From the NCBI GenBank assembly GCA_964529975.1, contig CAZGXW010000072.1, positions 1 to 10,414 on the forward strand: 10,414 nt of DNA, read 5' to 3'. Made by a program: the position numbers and the translations under genes. This DNA is from JADFMN01 sp964529975 (GTDB taxonomy: Bacteria > Armatimonadota > Fimbriimonadia > Fimbriimonadales > Fimbriimonadaceae). The notes under the pieces are model-generated. The model had not been told where the DNA came from, made no database searches, and was given only the letters and a program-made list of their open reading frames with translations. Positions within the stretch are counted from its first letter, which is position 1, and each line of letters opens with the position of its first letter. Positions 1 through 6,139 of the stretch are shown here, in pieces.

Positions 1-90
1 GCCTACGTCGACTACAAGTTGAAGCACGAGTGCCAGGAGGTCGAGATCCGACCCCATCCGTACGAGTTCTTCTTGTACAACGACATCTGA
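1..90 (+). CDS. C-terminal end of an unidentified protein (partial, 5' end outside window)
   Basis: Frame 1 is open from the first base to a TGA at 88-90 and encodes 29 residues ending in YEFFLYNDI. The codons are normal for the window (third positions mostly G/C), and the frame is followed at once by a strong hairpin terminator, which supports a genuine gene end. The visible tail is charged and aromatic (Y, K, E, H, F) with no membrane segment. I do not recognise the family from 29 residues and propose no function. Confidence 0.75.
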   Translation, partial: AYVDYKLKHECQEVEIRPHPYEFFLYNDI

Positions 91-101
91 GACACCGTAC
101 T

Positions 102-128
102 GGGCGCGGCCGGGCACTGGCCGCGCCC
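102..128 (+). terminator. Strong GC-rich hairpin terminator after the first gene
   Basis: A perfect 10 bp inverted repeat, GGGCGCGGCC (102-111) and GGCCGCGCCC (119-128), encloses a 7-base loop. It begins 12 bases after the TGA at 88-90. The following bases (CGCTTGTTCT, 131-140) are only moderately T-rich, so it is an imperfect intrinsic terminator, but the stem is very stable. It most likely ends the upstream + strand transcript. Being symmetric, it could also stop read-through from the minus-strand oxidoreductase gene. Confidence 0.8.
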
Positions 129-181
129 ACCGCTTGTTCTAGCCGCACGAGGGGTTCCACTATCCCCAAGCAATGAGAGGA

Positions 182-201
182 CTGCCTTGGAACCAAGGCA
201 G
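182..201 (-). terminator. Hairpin downstream of the TerC/oxidoreductase operon
   Basis: CTGCCTTGG (182-190) and CCAAGGCAG (193-201) form a perfect 9 bp inverted repeat. In RNA this gives about eight pairs closed by a four-base loop. It sits about 50 bases beyond the stop of the minus-strand oxidoreductase gene. On the minus strand it is followed by a pyrimidine-rich stretch (TCCTCTCATT), as in a weak intrinsic terminator. With the 102-128 hairpin it fills most of the 160-base gene-free interval at 91-250. A short GGGG/CCCC repeat (151-154/164-167) is the only other structure there. Confidence 0.6.
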
Positions 202-250
202 CATCGTCTTTCCAGAAGCGTGCGCGACTGTTAGACCAACTTCCTGATCG

Positions 251-1324
251 CTAGAAAGACACGTCGATCTTCTCTTCTGTTCGCGTCTCTGCGCTCTTGT
301 AGAGCGCGTCGAACACCGCGTTGAGGATGAGGCCCTGCTCGCCGGGGACTGGCGATGGCCCTCCCGACTGGATCGCCTTGACGAAGGCGACAATCTCCTC
401 CGTGTGCGGCGCCTTCACGTCCGGGACGTTGACGGGCGTCATATTGAACAGTTGGCCGTGGTGCTCTGAGTAGATCTCGACGCCCTTGAAGGTCTGGTCG
501 AAGTAGATCTTCGCGCCTGCCTTGGTGCCGAACAACTGGGTCCCGTACGGGTTGCCGTCGAGGTTCGACATGAACGACGACTCGAGGACGACCACCGCGT
601 CGTTCTCAAACCGAATGAACCCTACGGCCATGTCTTCGACGGTGAACTTGGTGCGGTCGTAATCGCCCCACATGTTGTACAAGTCCGGGTTCTTTCCGAG
701 CGTGTCCCAAGTCATGCCGCTCGCACTGACAGGCTTGGGATATCCCATGAGCGTGAGGGTGAAGTCGAGGATGTGGACGCCGATGTCGATCAAGGGCCCG
801 CCGCCTTGCTGCTCCTTATCGATGAACACGCCCCAAGCGGGCACGCCACGACGCCGAAGAGCCTGGGCGCGCGCATAGTAGATGTCGCCCATGCCTCCGT
901 CCGCAATGAACTTGCGCATGAACTGCCCTGCGCCTGTGAACCGTTGCTGCAGCGCGACCTGCAGGATCTTTCCGCTCTCCCGTGCTGCTCGACACATTGC
1001 ACGCGCCTCATCGGCGTTCATGGCCAGTGGCTTCTCGCACAAGACGTGCTTCCCTGCTGCGAGCGCATCGATCGTGGGCTGCTTGTGAAGTTTGTTCGGC
1101 GTCGTGATTGAGACGGCATCGACTTCGGGATCTGCCAAAACGTCGGCGTAACTCGTGGTGACCTTCGGGATTCCGTGCTCCGAGGCGACCTTCTTTGCAG
1201 TGTCCTCGTTCGCGTCGCACGCCCAGACGATCTCGCAGTCGTCTGGGAGCGACTTGTAGCCGGGAATGTGGCACGCCTGGGCGATGCCGCCCGTTCCGAT
1301 GAGTCCGACCTTAAGGCTCTTCAC
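251..1324 (-). CDS. Gfo/Idh/MocA-family NAD(P)-dependent oxidoreductase
   Basis: This is a cytoplasmic dehydrogenase of 357 aa, the usual size for a family acting mainly on sugars, inositols and related polyols. The N-terminal Rossmann fold shows the dinucleotide motif GTGGIA (residues 10-15), the β-strand end VWACDAN (33-39) and the family hallmark EKP (97-99), whose Lys lies in the active site. The C-terminal α/β domain carries GGGPLIDIGVHILD (174-187), with the conserved Asp180 and His184. The start is GTG at 1322-1324. It is chosen because GGAG (minus strand, 1334-1337) lies 9 bases upstream and the Rossmann motif follows after nine residues. The start lies inside the end of the TerC gene (14 bp overlap), so the two are probably co-transcribed and translationally coupled. 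The substrate cannot be read from the sequence, and nothing nearby suggests a sugar pathway. Confidence 0.93.
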   Translation of the reverse strand: MKSLKVGLIGTGGIAQACHIPGYKSLPDDCEIVWACDANEDTAKKVASEHGIPKVTTSYADVLADPEVDAVSITTPNKLHKQPTIDALAAGKHVLCEKPLAMNADEARAMCRAARESGKILQVALQQRFTGAGQFMRKFIADGGMGDIYYARAQALRRRGVPAWGVFIDKEQQGGGPLIDIGVHILDFTLTLMGYPKPVSASGMTWDTLGKNPDLYNMWGDYDRTKFTVEDMAVGFIRFENDAVVVLESSFMSNLDGNPYGTQLFGTKAGAKIYFDQTFKGVEIYSEHHGQLFNMTPVNVPDVKAPHTEEIVAFVKAIQSGGPSPVPGEQGLILNAVFDALYKSAETRTEEKIDVSF

Positions 1325-2081
1325 TGTCTGGTTCTCCGGGCGCGGATTCTACCGCCGACTTTCGAGCGTTCTTCACGGAGAGCAATGTGCCGCCAACGAT
1401 CATCACGCCCATCACCGCCCAGAACAGCAAGTGGGGCATCTCAGGCACATAGAGCCCTGTTTGCTTTCCATAACTGGTCAGCGTGAAGTTGTGCATCGAC
1501 ATCATGCCAAGTTTGATCGCCACCCATCCGATCAGCCCGTACGCCAGATGCTCGAGCATCGGGTACTTGTCGAGCAGTCGAATGAACGCCCCGGCAGCAA
1601 ATCTGAGCAGCACGACCCCAAAGATCGCGCCGGAGTACACCACCCAGATCTTCTCCGGTCGAGGCTCGATCGCCACCGCAGCGACCACGCTATCGACCGC
1701 AAAGGCGATGTCGGTGAGTTCGACGGCGACGACCGTGGCCCAGAACCCCTTCCCCTTCAGCGTCTTGACGTCGGTATGGCCCTCAGCGGCCTCTTTGCGC
1801 ACCTTCTGGAAGTGCTTGAGGGTGATCCAGGCGAGGTAGAGGGCACCGACCAGTTGGAGCCACCAAAGTTGGATAATCAGGGTCGCCAACAGGATCGCGA
1901 CAAACCTGAAGACGAACGCGCCACCAAGGCCGTAGAGAAGCGCCTTCTTCTGCTGCTCCGGGGGAAGGTGCCTGACCATGATGGCCAGGACCAAGGCGTT
2001 GTCCGCGCTGAGCAGCCCTTCCAGGAGGATGAGCAGGACGATCGCCTTCAGATCGCCAAGCCCAAACACCTGTTCAACCAT
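1311..2081 (-). CDS. TerC-family integral membrane protein
   Basis: This 256 aa multi-pass membrane protein belongs to the TerC family, whose members are linked to tellurium resistance and, in characterised cases, to metal export such as Mn. Both acidic family signatures are present: LEGLLSADNALVLA (20-33; Glu21, Ser25, Asp27, Asn28) and ELTDIAFAVDSVVAA (121-135; Glu121, Asp124, Asp130, Ser131). Hydrophobic segments fall at roughly 12-35, 48-88, 114-138, 147-170, 180-195 and 217-236. A charged loop (90-112) divides the two halves, as expected for an internal duplication. The tail (240-256) is acidic and polar. The start is ATG at 2079-2081; no good Shine-Dalgarno sequence precedes it, and a TTGAC palindrome occupies that place. 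The gene overlaps the next gene by 14 bp. The metal and physiological role are inference only, and no yybP-ykoY-type riboswitch is evident in the short leader. Confidence 0.93.
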   Translation of the reverse strand: MVEQVFGLGDLKAIVLLILLEGLLSADNALVLAIMVRHLPPEQQKKALLYGLGGAFVFRFVAILLATLIIQLWWLQLVGALYLAWITLKHFQKVRKEAAEGHTDVKTLKGKGFWATVVAVELTDIAFAVDSVVAAVAIEPRPEKIWVVYSGAIFGVVLLRFAAGAFIRLLDKYPMLEHLAYGLIGWVAIKLGMMSMHNFTLTSYGKQTGLYVPEMPHLLFWAVMGVMIVGGTLLSVKNARKSAVESAPGEPDSEEP

Positions 2082-2085
2082 CGTC

Positions 2086-2111
2086 TTGACCCGTCAAGGC
2101 CCATTTTGACA
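2086..2111. promoter_or_regulatory. Candidate operator: TTGAC-CC-GTCAA palindrome plus a third half-site
   Basis: A perfect inverted repeat TTGACCCGTCAA (2086-2097) lies 5-16 bases upstream of the TerC start codon. A further TTGACA occurs at 2106-2111, in the same orientation as the first half-site and exactly 20 bp from it (two helical turns). As RNA the repeat would have only a two-base loop, so a DNA-binding dimer site is more likely than a hairpin. The position suggests control of the minus-strand TerC operon and possibly of the divergent FmdB-type gene. I cannot assign a regulator. Confidence 0.4.
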
Positions 2112-2147
2112 TAGGGCCGGAGCGTGGCCCAGGAGCCCGAAACAGCC

Positions 2148-2153
2148 CATAAT
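2148..2153 (+). promoter_or_regulatory. Possible -10 element for the FmdB-type gene
   Basis: CATAAT matches five of six bases of the TATAAT consensus and lies 12 bases before the ATG at 2166. No credible -35 element occurs 16-18 bp upstream. If it is used, the transcript would start only a few bases before the ATG, giving a nearly leaderless mRNA. This would fit with the AAGAGG that abuts the ATG having no proper spacer. The call rests on a single short motif. Confidence 0.3.
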
Positions 2154-2165
2154 TCCCATAAGAGG

Positions 2166-2399
2166 ATGGCTACCTACGTTTACGAGTGCTCCAAGTGCGC
2201 CAAAGTCTTCGAAGCCGAGCAGCGCATGACTGACGCCCCGCTCAAGAACTGCGAATGTGGCGGAAAGGGCACGCTCAACCGGCTCATCCAGCCCACAGCG
2301 GTCATGTTCAAGGGCGGTGGGTTCCACGTCAACGACTACGCCCCTAAGGCTGGGTGCGGCGACGATTGTGCCTGTGCCCCTGCCGAAAAGGCGGACTAA
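2166..2399 (+). CDS. FmdB-type small zinc-ribbon protein
   Basis: This 77 aa cytoplasmic protein has the FmdB regulatory-protein-type zinc ribbon (CxxC_CxxC_SSSS). The family is widespread, typically 60-110 aa, and its function is poorly defined despite the 'regulatory' name. It opens with the family's typical MxTYxYxCxxC (Cys8, Cys11), followed by a short β-hairpin region and a second pair NCECGG (Cys29, Cys31). The conserved hydrophobic-glycine stretch FKGGGFHVNDY (48-58) follows. The ATG at 2166 is chosen because it places this N-terminus exactly; an in-frame GTG at 2124 would add 14 residues that do not fit the family. Unusual points are a C-x-C rather than C-x2-C second knuckle and a C-terminal cysteine cluster (Cys64, Cys68, Cys70). 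Its stop codon overlaps that of the convergent lipoprotein gene by 4 bp. Confidence 0.9.
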   Translation: MATYVYECSKCAKVFEAEQRMTDAPLKNCECGGKGTLNRLIQPTAVMFKGGGFHVNDYAPKAGCGDDCACAPAEKAD

Positions 2400-2404
2400 C
2401 CGCC
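2390..2404. other. Hairpin enclosing both convergent stop codons
   Basis: GGCGG (2390-2394) and CCGCC (2400-2404) pair perfectly around a five-base loop ACTAA. The loop contains the TAA of the FmdB-type gene (2397-2399) and, on the other strand, the TAG of the BMP lipoprotein gene (2398-2396). There is no T-run, so this is not a classical intrinsic terminator. It may still act as a compact bidirectional 3' end structure. Confidence 0.4.
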
Positions 2405-3439
2405 CTGCGGTTCCGCTGCTTGGATCTTGTCCCAGTCCTCTTTGCTGGACGGCACCATCACGTGCCCGTCGATGATGTGCCTTTTGACTTCCTCAAGCCT
2501 GGCGATCTTGTCCGCGCCGATAAGGTCACGCGTGTGGGTTAGATCCGAATACCCGACCCCGTCGCTCTTCAGGTCGTACACCGTTGATCCTGCGGTGAAG
2601 TTCCCGTTCTTCAAGTCCGAGATCGTCTGGAACACCGAGACGTCGACGCGCTTGATCATGCTGGTCAGCACCGATCCCGGCTCGACGCTGTCTTGGTCGC
2701 TGTCGACGCCGATCGCGAACTTGCCTTGGTCCTTGGCCGCCCGAATGACCCCAAGGCCGGCCCTTCCCGCCGCATGGTAGATGATGTCCGCGCCCTTGCT
2801 GTAAATCACGCCAGCGCTTGACTTCGCGGTGTCGATGTTGTCCCAGTCACCGGTGTAGAGCGGCGTGACGAGTTCGACTGCAGGATTGGCCAGTTTAGCG
2901 CCTGCCAGGTATCCGTACTCAAACTTCTTGATGAGTGGGATGTTCATCCCACCGATGAAGCCGATCTTGTTCGTCTTGGTCATGAGCCCGGCCAGGTAGC
3001 CGACTAGGAAACTGCCCTCCTCCTCTTTGAAAAGTAGCGACCGGACGTTTGGCAAGTCGACCGGGGCGTCTACGATCGCAAACTTGGTGTTGGGAAACTC
3101 CTTGGCGACAGTCTCCAAGGCCTTCTGCATGTTGATGCCGACCGCGATGACCAGGTCGTTGCCCAAGTCCGCCATTTCACGCAAGTTGGACTCGTAGTCC
3201 TTGACCTCCTTGCTTTCGATCTGGACGGCCTCGACGCCGAGTTCGGCCTTCGCCTTTTCGATCCCACGGGCGGCAGAGTCGTTGAAGGACTTGTCCCCCA
3301 GTCCGCCCTTGTCGTAGACAATGGCCACCTTCAACTTGGCCGGAGCCCCGGGCTCGGCGGTCGAGTTGGCCTTTGGCGAGCAGCCCAAAACGGCCAGGGC
3401 GAGGCCAGCGACGAGTCCTAGGCGGAGCCAATCCTTCAT
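2396..3439 (-). CDS. BMP-family (BmpA/PnrA/Med-like) substrate-binding lipoprotein
   Basis: This 347 aa lipoprotein is the solute-binding component of an ABC importer of the basic-membrane-protein family; characterised members such as PnrA bind purine nucleosides. The N-terminus is a lipoprotein signal with lipobox LAVLGC (15-20) and Cys20 as the lipidation site, followed by a low-complexity linker to about residue 33. The family start motif KVAIVYDKGGLGDKSFN (37-53) follows, then the glycine-rich IGFIGGM (159-165), YHAAGRAGLGVI (221-232), GVDSDQD (244-250) and SMIKR (260-264). Asp246/248 and Lys263 lie where PnrA-type proteins contact the ligand. The start is ATG at 3437-3439, immediately before the signal peptide; no strong Shine-Dalgarno sequence precedes it. 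No ATPase or permease gene of the importer is in the window, so its partners must lie elsewhere. Nucleoside specificity is inferred from the family. Confidence 0.92.
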   Translation of the reverse strand: MKDWLRLGLVAGLALAVLGCSPKANSTAEPGAPAKLKVAIVYDKGGLGDKSFNDSAARGIEKAKAELGVEAVQIESKEVKDYESNLREMADLGNDLVIAVGINMQKALETVAKEFPNTKFAIVDAPVDLPNVRSLLFKEEEGSFLVGYLAGLMTKTNKIGFIGGMNIPLIKKFEYGYLAGAKLANPAVELVTPLYTGDWDNIDTAKSSAGVIYSKGADIIYHAAGRAGLGVIRAAKDQGKFAIGVDSDQDSVEPGSVLTSMIKRVDVSVFQTISDLKNGNFTAGSTVYDLKSDGVGYSDLTHTRDLIGADKIARLEEVKRHIIDGHVMVPSSKEDWDKIQAAEPQGG

Positions 3440-3461
3440 GCCCGGGTTTTACCCGCGCAGG

Positions 3462-3467
3462 TACAAT
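3462..3467 (+). promoter_or_regulatory. Likely -10 element for the 193 aa gene
   Basis: TACAAT, in the context GGTACAATAGGGG, matches five of six bases of TATAAT. It lies between the divergent BMP and 193 aa genes, with transcription expected near 3474, some 45 bases before the proposed TTG start. A recognisable -35 element is missing. The position argues against using the upstream in-frame ATG at 3438, because that codon would lie before the transcription start. Confidence 0.4.
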
Positions 3468-3518
3468 AGGGGGCCTGAGCCGGGGGTTCCCCTGGCATCC
3501 CAAGAGGTCCGACCAGCC

Positions 3519-4100
3519 TTGATCAGTTGCAACCTAACCAAGCCCGAAAGCACGTTCGACCAGGTTCGCAAGACCTATGAGAACCTCAAGCCGATCGACG
3601 TGGCCCTGATCGCGACCGCGATCGTCGAGGCTGGGCACTTCGCAAAAGTCCAGTACGACGGCAAGACCTTCGAATGGCCTGCCGACCAGGAGAAACTGGC
3701 CAAGGCGCTCGTCGGCGACGTGCAGGCTGCCAGCGACTCGGACGGCGACAGCGGGACTAAGGGCAAGAAGCTCTCTAAGGCCAAGCAAAAGCTCGTCGAA
3801 GAAACGATTCTCAGGCTCTCTGTGCCTATCATTGCCAACCAGGACGCCGGCGAGGCCCTGCTCGGCAAGCGCAAGGACCTCAAGACACTGTTGGGCGACA
3901 TCCTCAAGGAGGGCGTGGAGTACCTCTACACGCCGCCAGACATCCGATGGCGCTGGTCGCTCGAGCGAGTGAACTGGTCGACCGTGAGCGGCGGCGATCT
4001 GCCGCACCACGTCCTGTTCACGCCCGAGTTTGCGGACAACTGCATCGGCGTCGAACTCGGCCCTGGTGGCAAGCGCAAGAAGACCAAGAAGGGCGGCTAG
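3519..4100 (+). CDS. Conserved-looking protein of unknown function, 193 aa, TTG start
   Basis: I do not recognise this family. The frame has strong G/C third-position bias, unlike the opposite-strand frame, and reads as a real soluble protein without signal peptide or membrane segment. It has a helical N-terminal part (about 12-72), a Ser/Asp/Gly/Lys-rich linker (72-90), a second helical part (90-132) and a Trp-rich segment around YTPPDIRWRWSLERVNW (137-153). It ends in a very basic tail GGKRKKTKKGG (183-193), which could bind nucleic acid. The start TTG (3519-3521) is preceded by AGAGG at 3503-3507, 11 bases upstream, and by a candidate -10 at 3462. In-frame ATG codons further upstream lie in or at the start of the BMP gene and give an unconvincing proline-rich N-terminus. 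It is a single gene, divergent from the BMP lipoprotein gene and convergent with transketolase. Confidence 0.75.
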   Translation: MISCNLTKPESTFDQVRKTYENLKPIDVALIATAIVEAGHFAKVQYDGKTFEWPADQEKLAKALVGDVQAASDSDGDSGTKGKKLSKAKQKLVEETILRLSVPIIANQDAGEALLGKRKDLKTLLGDILKEGVEYLYTPPDIRWRWSLERVNWSTVSGGDLPHHVLFTPEFADNCIGVELGPGGKRKKTKKGG

Positions 4101-4112
4101 CCCGGGCGCCGC
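4091..4112. terminator. Possible bidirectional hairpin at the 193 aa/transketolase junction
   Basis: Two alternative stems can form here: GGGC (4091-4094) with GCCC (4100-4103), or GCGGC (4093-4097) with GCCGC (4108-4112). They overlap the TAG at 4098-4100 and end one base before the transketolase stop (4115-4113). Only 12 bases separate the two genes, so any terminator must be built into them. There is no U-tract on either strand, so the call is weak. Confidence 0.3.
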
Positions 4113-6089
4113 TTAAAGCAGCCCTTTCACGGTCGTGACCACGTTCGCGACCGTGAACCCGAACTCTTCAAACAGACGCTCTGCGGGCGCTGATGCCCCA
4201 AAGTGGTCGATCCCGACGTGCGCCTGTGCGTACTTGGCCCAGCCCAGCGTCGTTCCTGCTTCCACGCTCACAGTCGGCAAAGACCTTGGGAGCACACTCT
4301 CGCGATAGGCCGCGTCCTGCTGCTCGAACAGGAACCATGAAGGCATGCTGACGACCCTCGTGGGAACTCCTTCGGAATCAAGCGCGTCCGCAGCTTGGAG
4401 CGCCAGTCCCACTTCGCTGCCCGTCGCCACGATCGCTGCCTTGGCCGGTTCACTAGGCTCCTTGAGGACATAAGCGCCCTTTGTGGCAGGATGGTCCGCG
4501 CTTGGGGCAGGCGAGACGGCCGGAACGTCCTGCCTTGTGAGCAAGATTGCCGAGGGCGTCCCTGTCGACTCGAGGGCGATCCGCCAACAGACGGCCGTCT
4601 CGTTTCCATCCGCTGGGCGCATCACGTTGTAGTTCGGGATCATCCGCAAAGACATCGTTTGCTCTATGGGCTGGTGCGTCGGACCGTCCTCGCCGAGCCC
4701 TATCGAGTCGTGCGAGAACAGTTCGATGGACGGACACTCCATAAGTGCGGACAGCCTCAGCGACGGTCGGCAGTAATCGCTGAAGATCAAGAACGTGCCG
4801 CCGAATGCCTTCACGCCGCCGTGGAGAGTCATTCCGTTTACAGCCGCGGCCATCGCGTGCTCACGCACGCCATAACTCACGTTCCTGCCGCCCGGCGTCT
4901 TGACCTGGAGTTCGCCTCCGTCCTTGATGACCGTCTTGACGCTTCCCGCGAGGTCGGCGCAGCCCGCGATGAGCACGGGCAACTTGGTCGCGATCTCGTT
5001 CAAAACCTTGTGGCTGGCGTTGCGCGTTGCGATAGCCTTGTCAAACGTGGGGAGGGTTCCCTGCCAGTCATAGGGGAACTCGCCCCTGGCGACGGCACGA
5101 AACTCGTCGGCGATGCGAGGAAACTCCTGGGCGTACTTCGCGATCCGAGCCTCCCAGGCATTCTCGTGACTTCGGCCGTCCTCGACGGCGCGTCGACAGT
5201 GTTCCAGCGCCTCCTGCGGCACGTAGAAGTCGTCTTGGGGGATGCGCAGGCTGCTCTTGGTCAACTTGACCTCCTCGACGCCAAGGGCTGCTCCGTGCGA
5301 CGACTCTGATCCAGCCTTGTTCGGGCTCCCAAAGCCGATCGTGGTTCGCGCGATGATCAGGCTAGGGGCAAGGTCTTCCCGCTTGGCATTGTTGAGGGCC
5401 TCGTCGACCTTTTCCATGTCCATGCCGTCGATCGACTGCACGTGCCACCCAAGGGATTTGAACTTCGACGCCGTATCTTCGGTGAAGGCAAGGTCGGTCG
5501 AGCCGTCGATCGTAATCTTGTTCGAGTCGTAGAGAACGATCAACTTGCCCAGTTTCTGGTGGCCTGCTAGAGAACAGGCTTCTTGAGCCACGCCCTCCAT
5601 CAGGTCGCCGTCGGACGCAAGGACGTACGTGAAGTGGTCCACTAACTTGTGGCCAGGCTTGTTGAAGCGCGATGCCAAGAACCTCTCAGCGAGAGCCATT
5701 CCGACCGCCGTCGAAATCCCTTGCCCCAGAGGGCCGGTGGCCATCTCGACGCCAGGAGTCAGGTGGTTCTCGGGATGTCCGGGGGTGCGGCTTCCCCACT
5801 GCCGAAAGTTGCGGAGGTCACTGAGGTCGAGGCCGTAGCCGTAGAGGTACAGCAGCGAATAGATCAGCATGCTGCCATGGCCGGCGGAAAGGACGAACCG
5901 GTCTCTGTCGAACCAAGTCGGGTTTCCTGGGCTGTGCTTGAGGTGCCTGTCCCACAGGACGAACGCCATAGGAGCACAACCGAGGGGCATTCCCGGGTGA
6001 CCGGAATTGGCCTTCTGCACGGCGTCGATAGCCAGGCCTCGGATCGTGTTCACGCACAGGAGGTCGGTCGATGCGCCGGACGAAACCAC
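4113..6089 (-). CDS. tkt: Transketolase
   Basis: This 658 aa protein is the normal full length for bacterial transketolase, the thiamine-diphosphate enzyme moving two-carbon ketol units between sugar phosphates in the pentose phosphate pathway. Key sites are present in order: SGHPGMPLG (29-37, His31), GHGSML (70-75, His71), GPLGQG (119-124) and the ThDP/metal motif SDGDLMEG...DSNKITIDG (159-166, 188-196; Asp160, Asn190). They continue with SSHG (263-266, His265), GVREHAM (407-413; Glu410 is the cofactor-activating glutamate) and HDSIGLGEDGPTHQP (460-474). The C-terminal domain is complete. The start is GTG at 6087-6089, chosen because AGGA lies 7 bases upstream (6097-6100 on the minus strand) and no in-frame ATG comes before Met34, which lies within the first motif. 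It is a single gene, divergent from the GH-like gene. No frameshift or missing residue is seen. Confidence 0.97.
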   Translation of the reverse strand: MVSSGASTDLLCVNTIRGLAIDAVQKANSGHPGMPLGCAPMAFVLWDRHLKHSPGNPTWFDRDRFVLSAGHGSMLIYSLLYLYGYGLDLSDLRNFRQWGSRTPGHPENHLTPGVEMATGPLGQGISTAVGMALAERFLASRFNKPGHKLVDHFTYVLASDGDLMEGVAQEACSLAGHQKLGKLIVLYDSNKITIDGSTDLAFTEDTASKFKSLGWHVQSIDGMDMEKVDEALNNAKREDLAPSLIIARTTIGFGSPNKAGSESSHGAALGVEEVKLTKSSLRIPQDDFYVPQEALEHCRRAVEDGRSHENAWEARIAKYAQEFPRIADEFRAVARGEFPYDWQGTLPTFDKAIATRNASHKVLNEIATKLPVLIAGCADLAGSVKTVIKDGGELQVKTPGGRNVSYGVREHAMAAAVNGMTLHGGVKAFGGTFLIFSDYCRPSLRLSALMECPSIELFSHDSIGLGEDGPTHQPIEQTMSLRMIPNYNVMRPADGNETAVCWRIALESTGTPSAILLTRQDVPAVSPAPSADHPATKGAYVLKEPSEPAKAAIVATGSEVGLALQAADALDSEGVPTRVVSMPSWFLFEQQDAAYRESVLPRSLPTVSVEAGTTLGWAKYAQAHVGIDHFGASAPAERLFEEFGFTVANVVTTVKGLL

Positions 6090-6139
6090 CCCCGAATCCT
6101 ACCCGTCTGACCTTCAGGGCCAGGTACCCTTGAACCCAC
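6090..6139. promoter_or_regulatory. 50 bp divergent intergenic region (transketolase / GH-like gene)
   Basis: Start codons of two divergent genes are only 50 bp apart, so both promoters must overlap here or extend into the opposite gene. The minus strand has AGGA (6097-6100) as Shine-Dalgarno for transketolase. On the plus strand GGTACCCT (6123-6130) could hold a weak -10-like TACCCT, which would give an almost leaderless message for the gene at 6140. That gene lacks a clear Shine-Dalgarno sequence at normal spacing. No convincing -35 box is visible for either direction. Confidence 0.4.

Noticed and set aside
151..167. GGGG-loop-CCCC resembling a tRNA T-arm remnant
   Set aside because: The loop is nine bases, there is no TTCGA-type core and no other tRNA arms surround it; likely chance.
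1266..2114. 282-codon + strand open frame opposite the TerC gene
   Set aside because: It is antisense to a gene with clear TerC signatures. Its translation is rich in Arg, His, Asp and Gln with no domain, as expected for a GC-rich shadow frame.
3438..3518. ATG at 3438 as start of the 193 aa protein
   Set aside because: It overlaps the start codon of the divergent BMP gene, lies upstream of the likely -10 at 3462 and encodes an Arg/Pro-rich stretch unlike the rest of the protein.
3534..4010. 158-codon minus-strand frame opposite the 193 aa gene
   Set aside because: Third-position G/C bias and the Shine-Dalgarno and -10 signals favour the + strand gene; the minus frame is Leu/Val/Arg-rich with no recognisable feature.
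4395..5309. 304-codon + strand open frame opposite transketolase
   Set aside because: It lies wholly within the complete transketolase gene, has an Arg/Val-rich composition without motifs and no ribosome site; a shadow frame.
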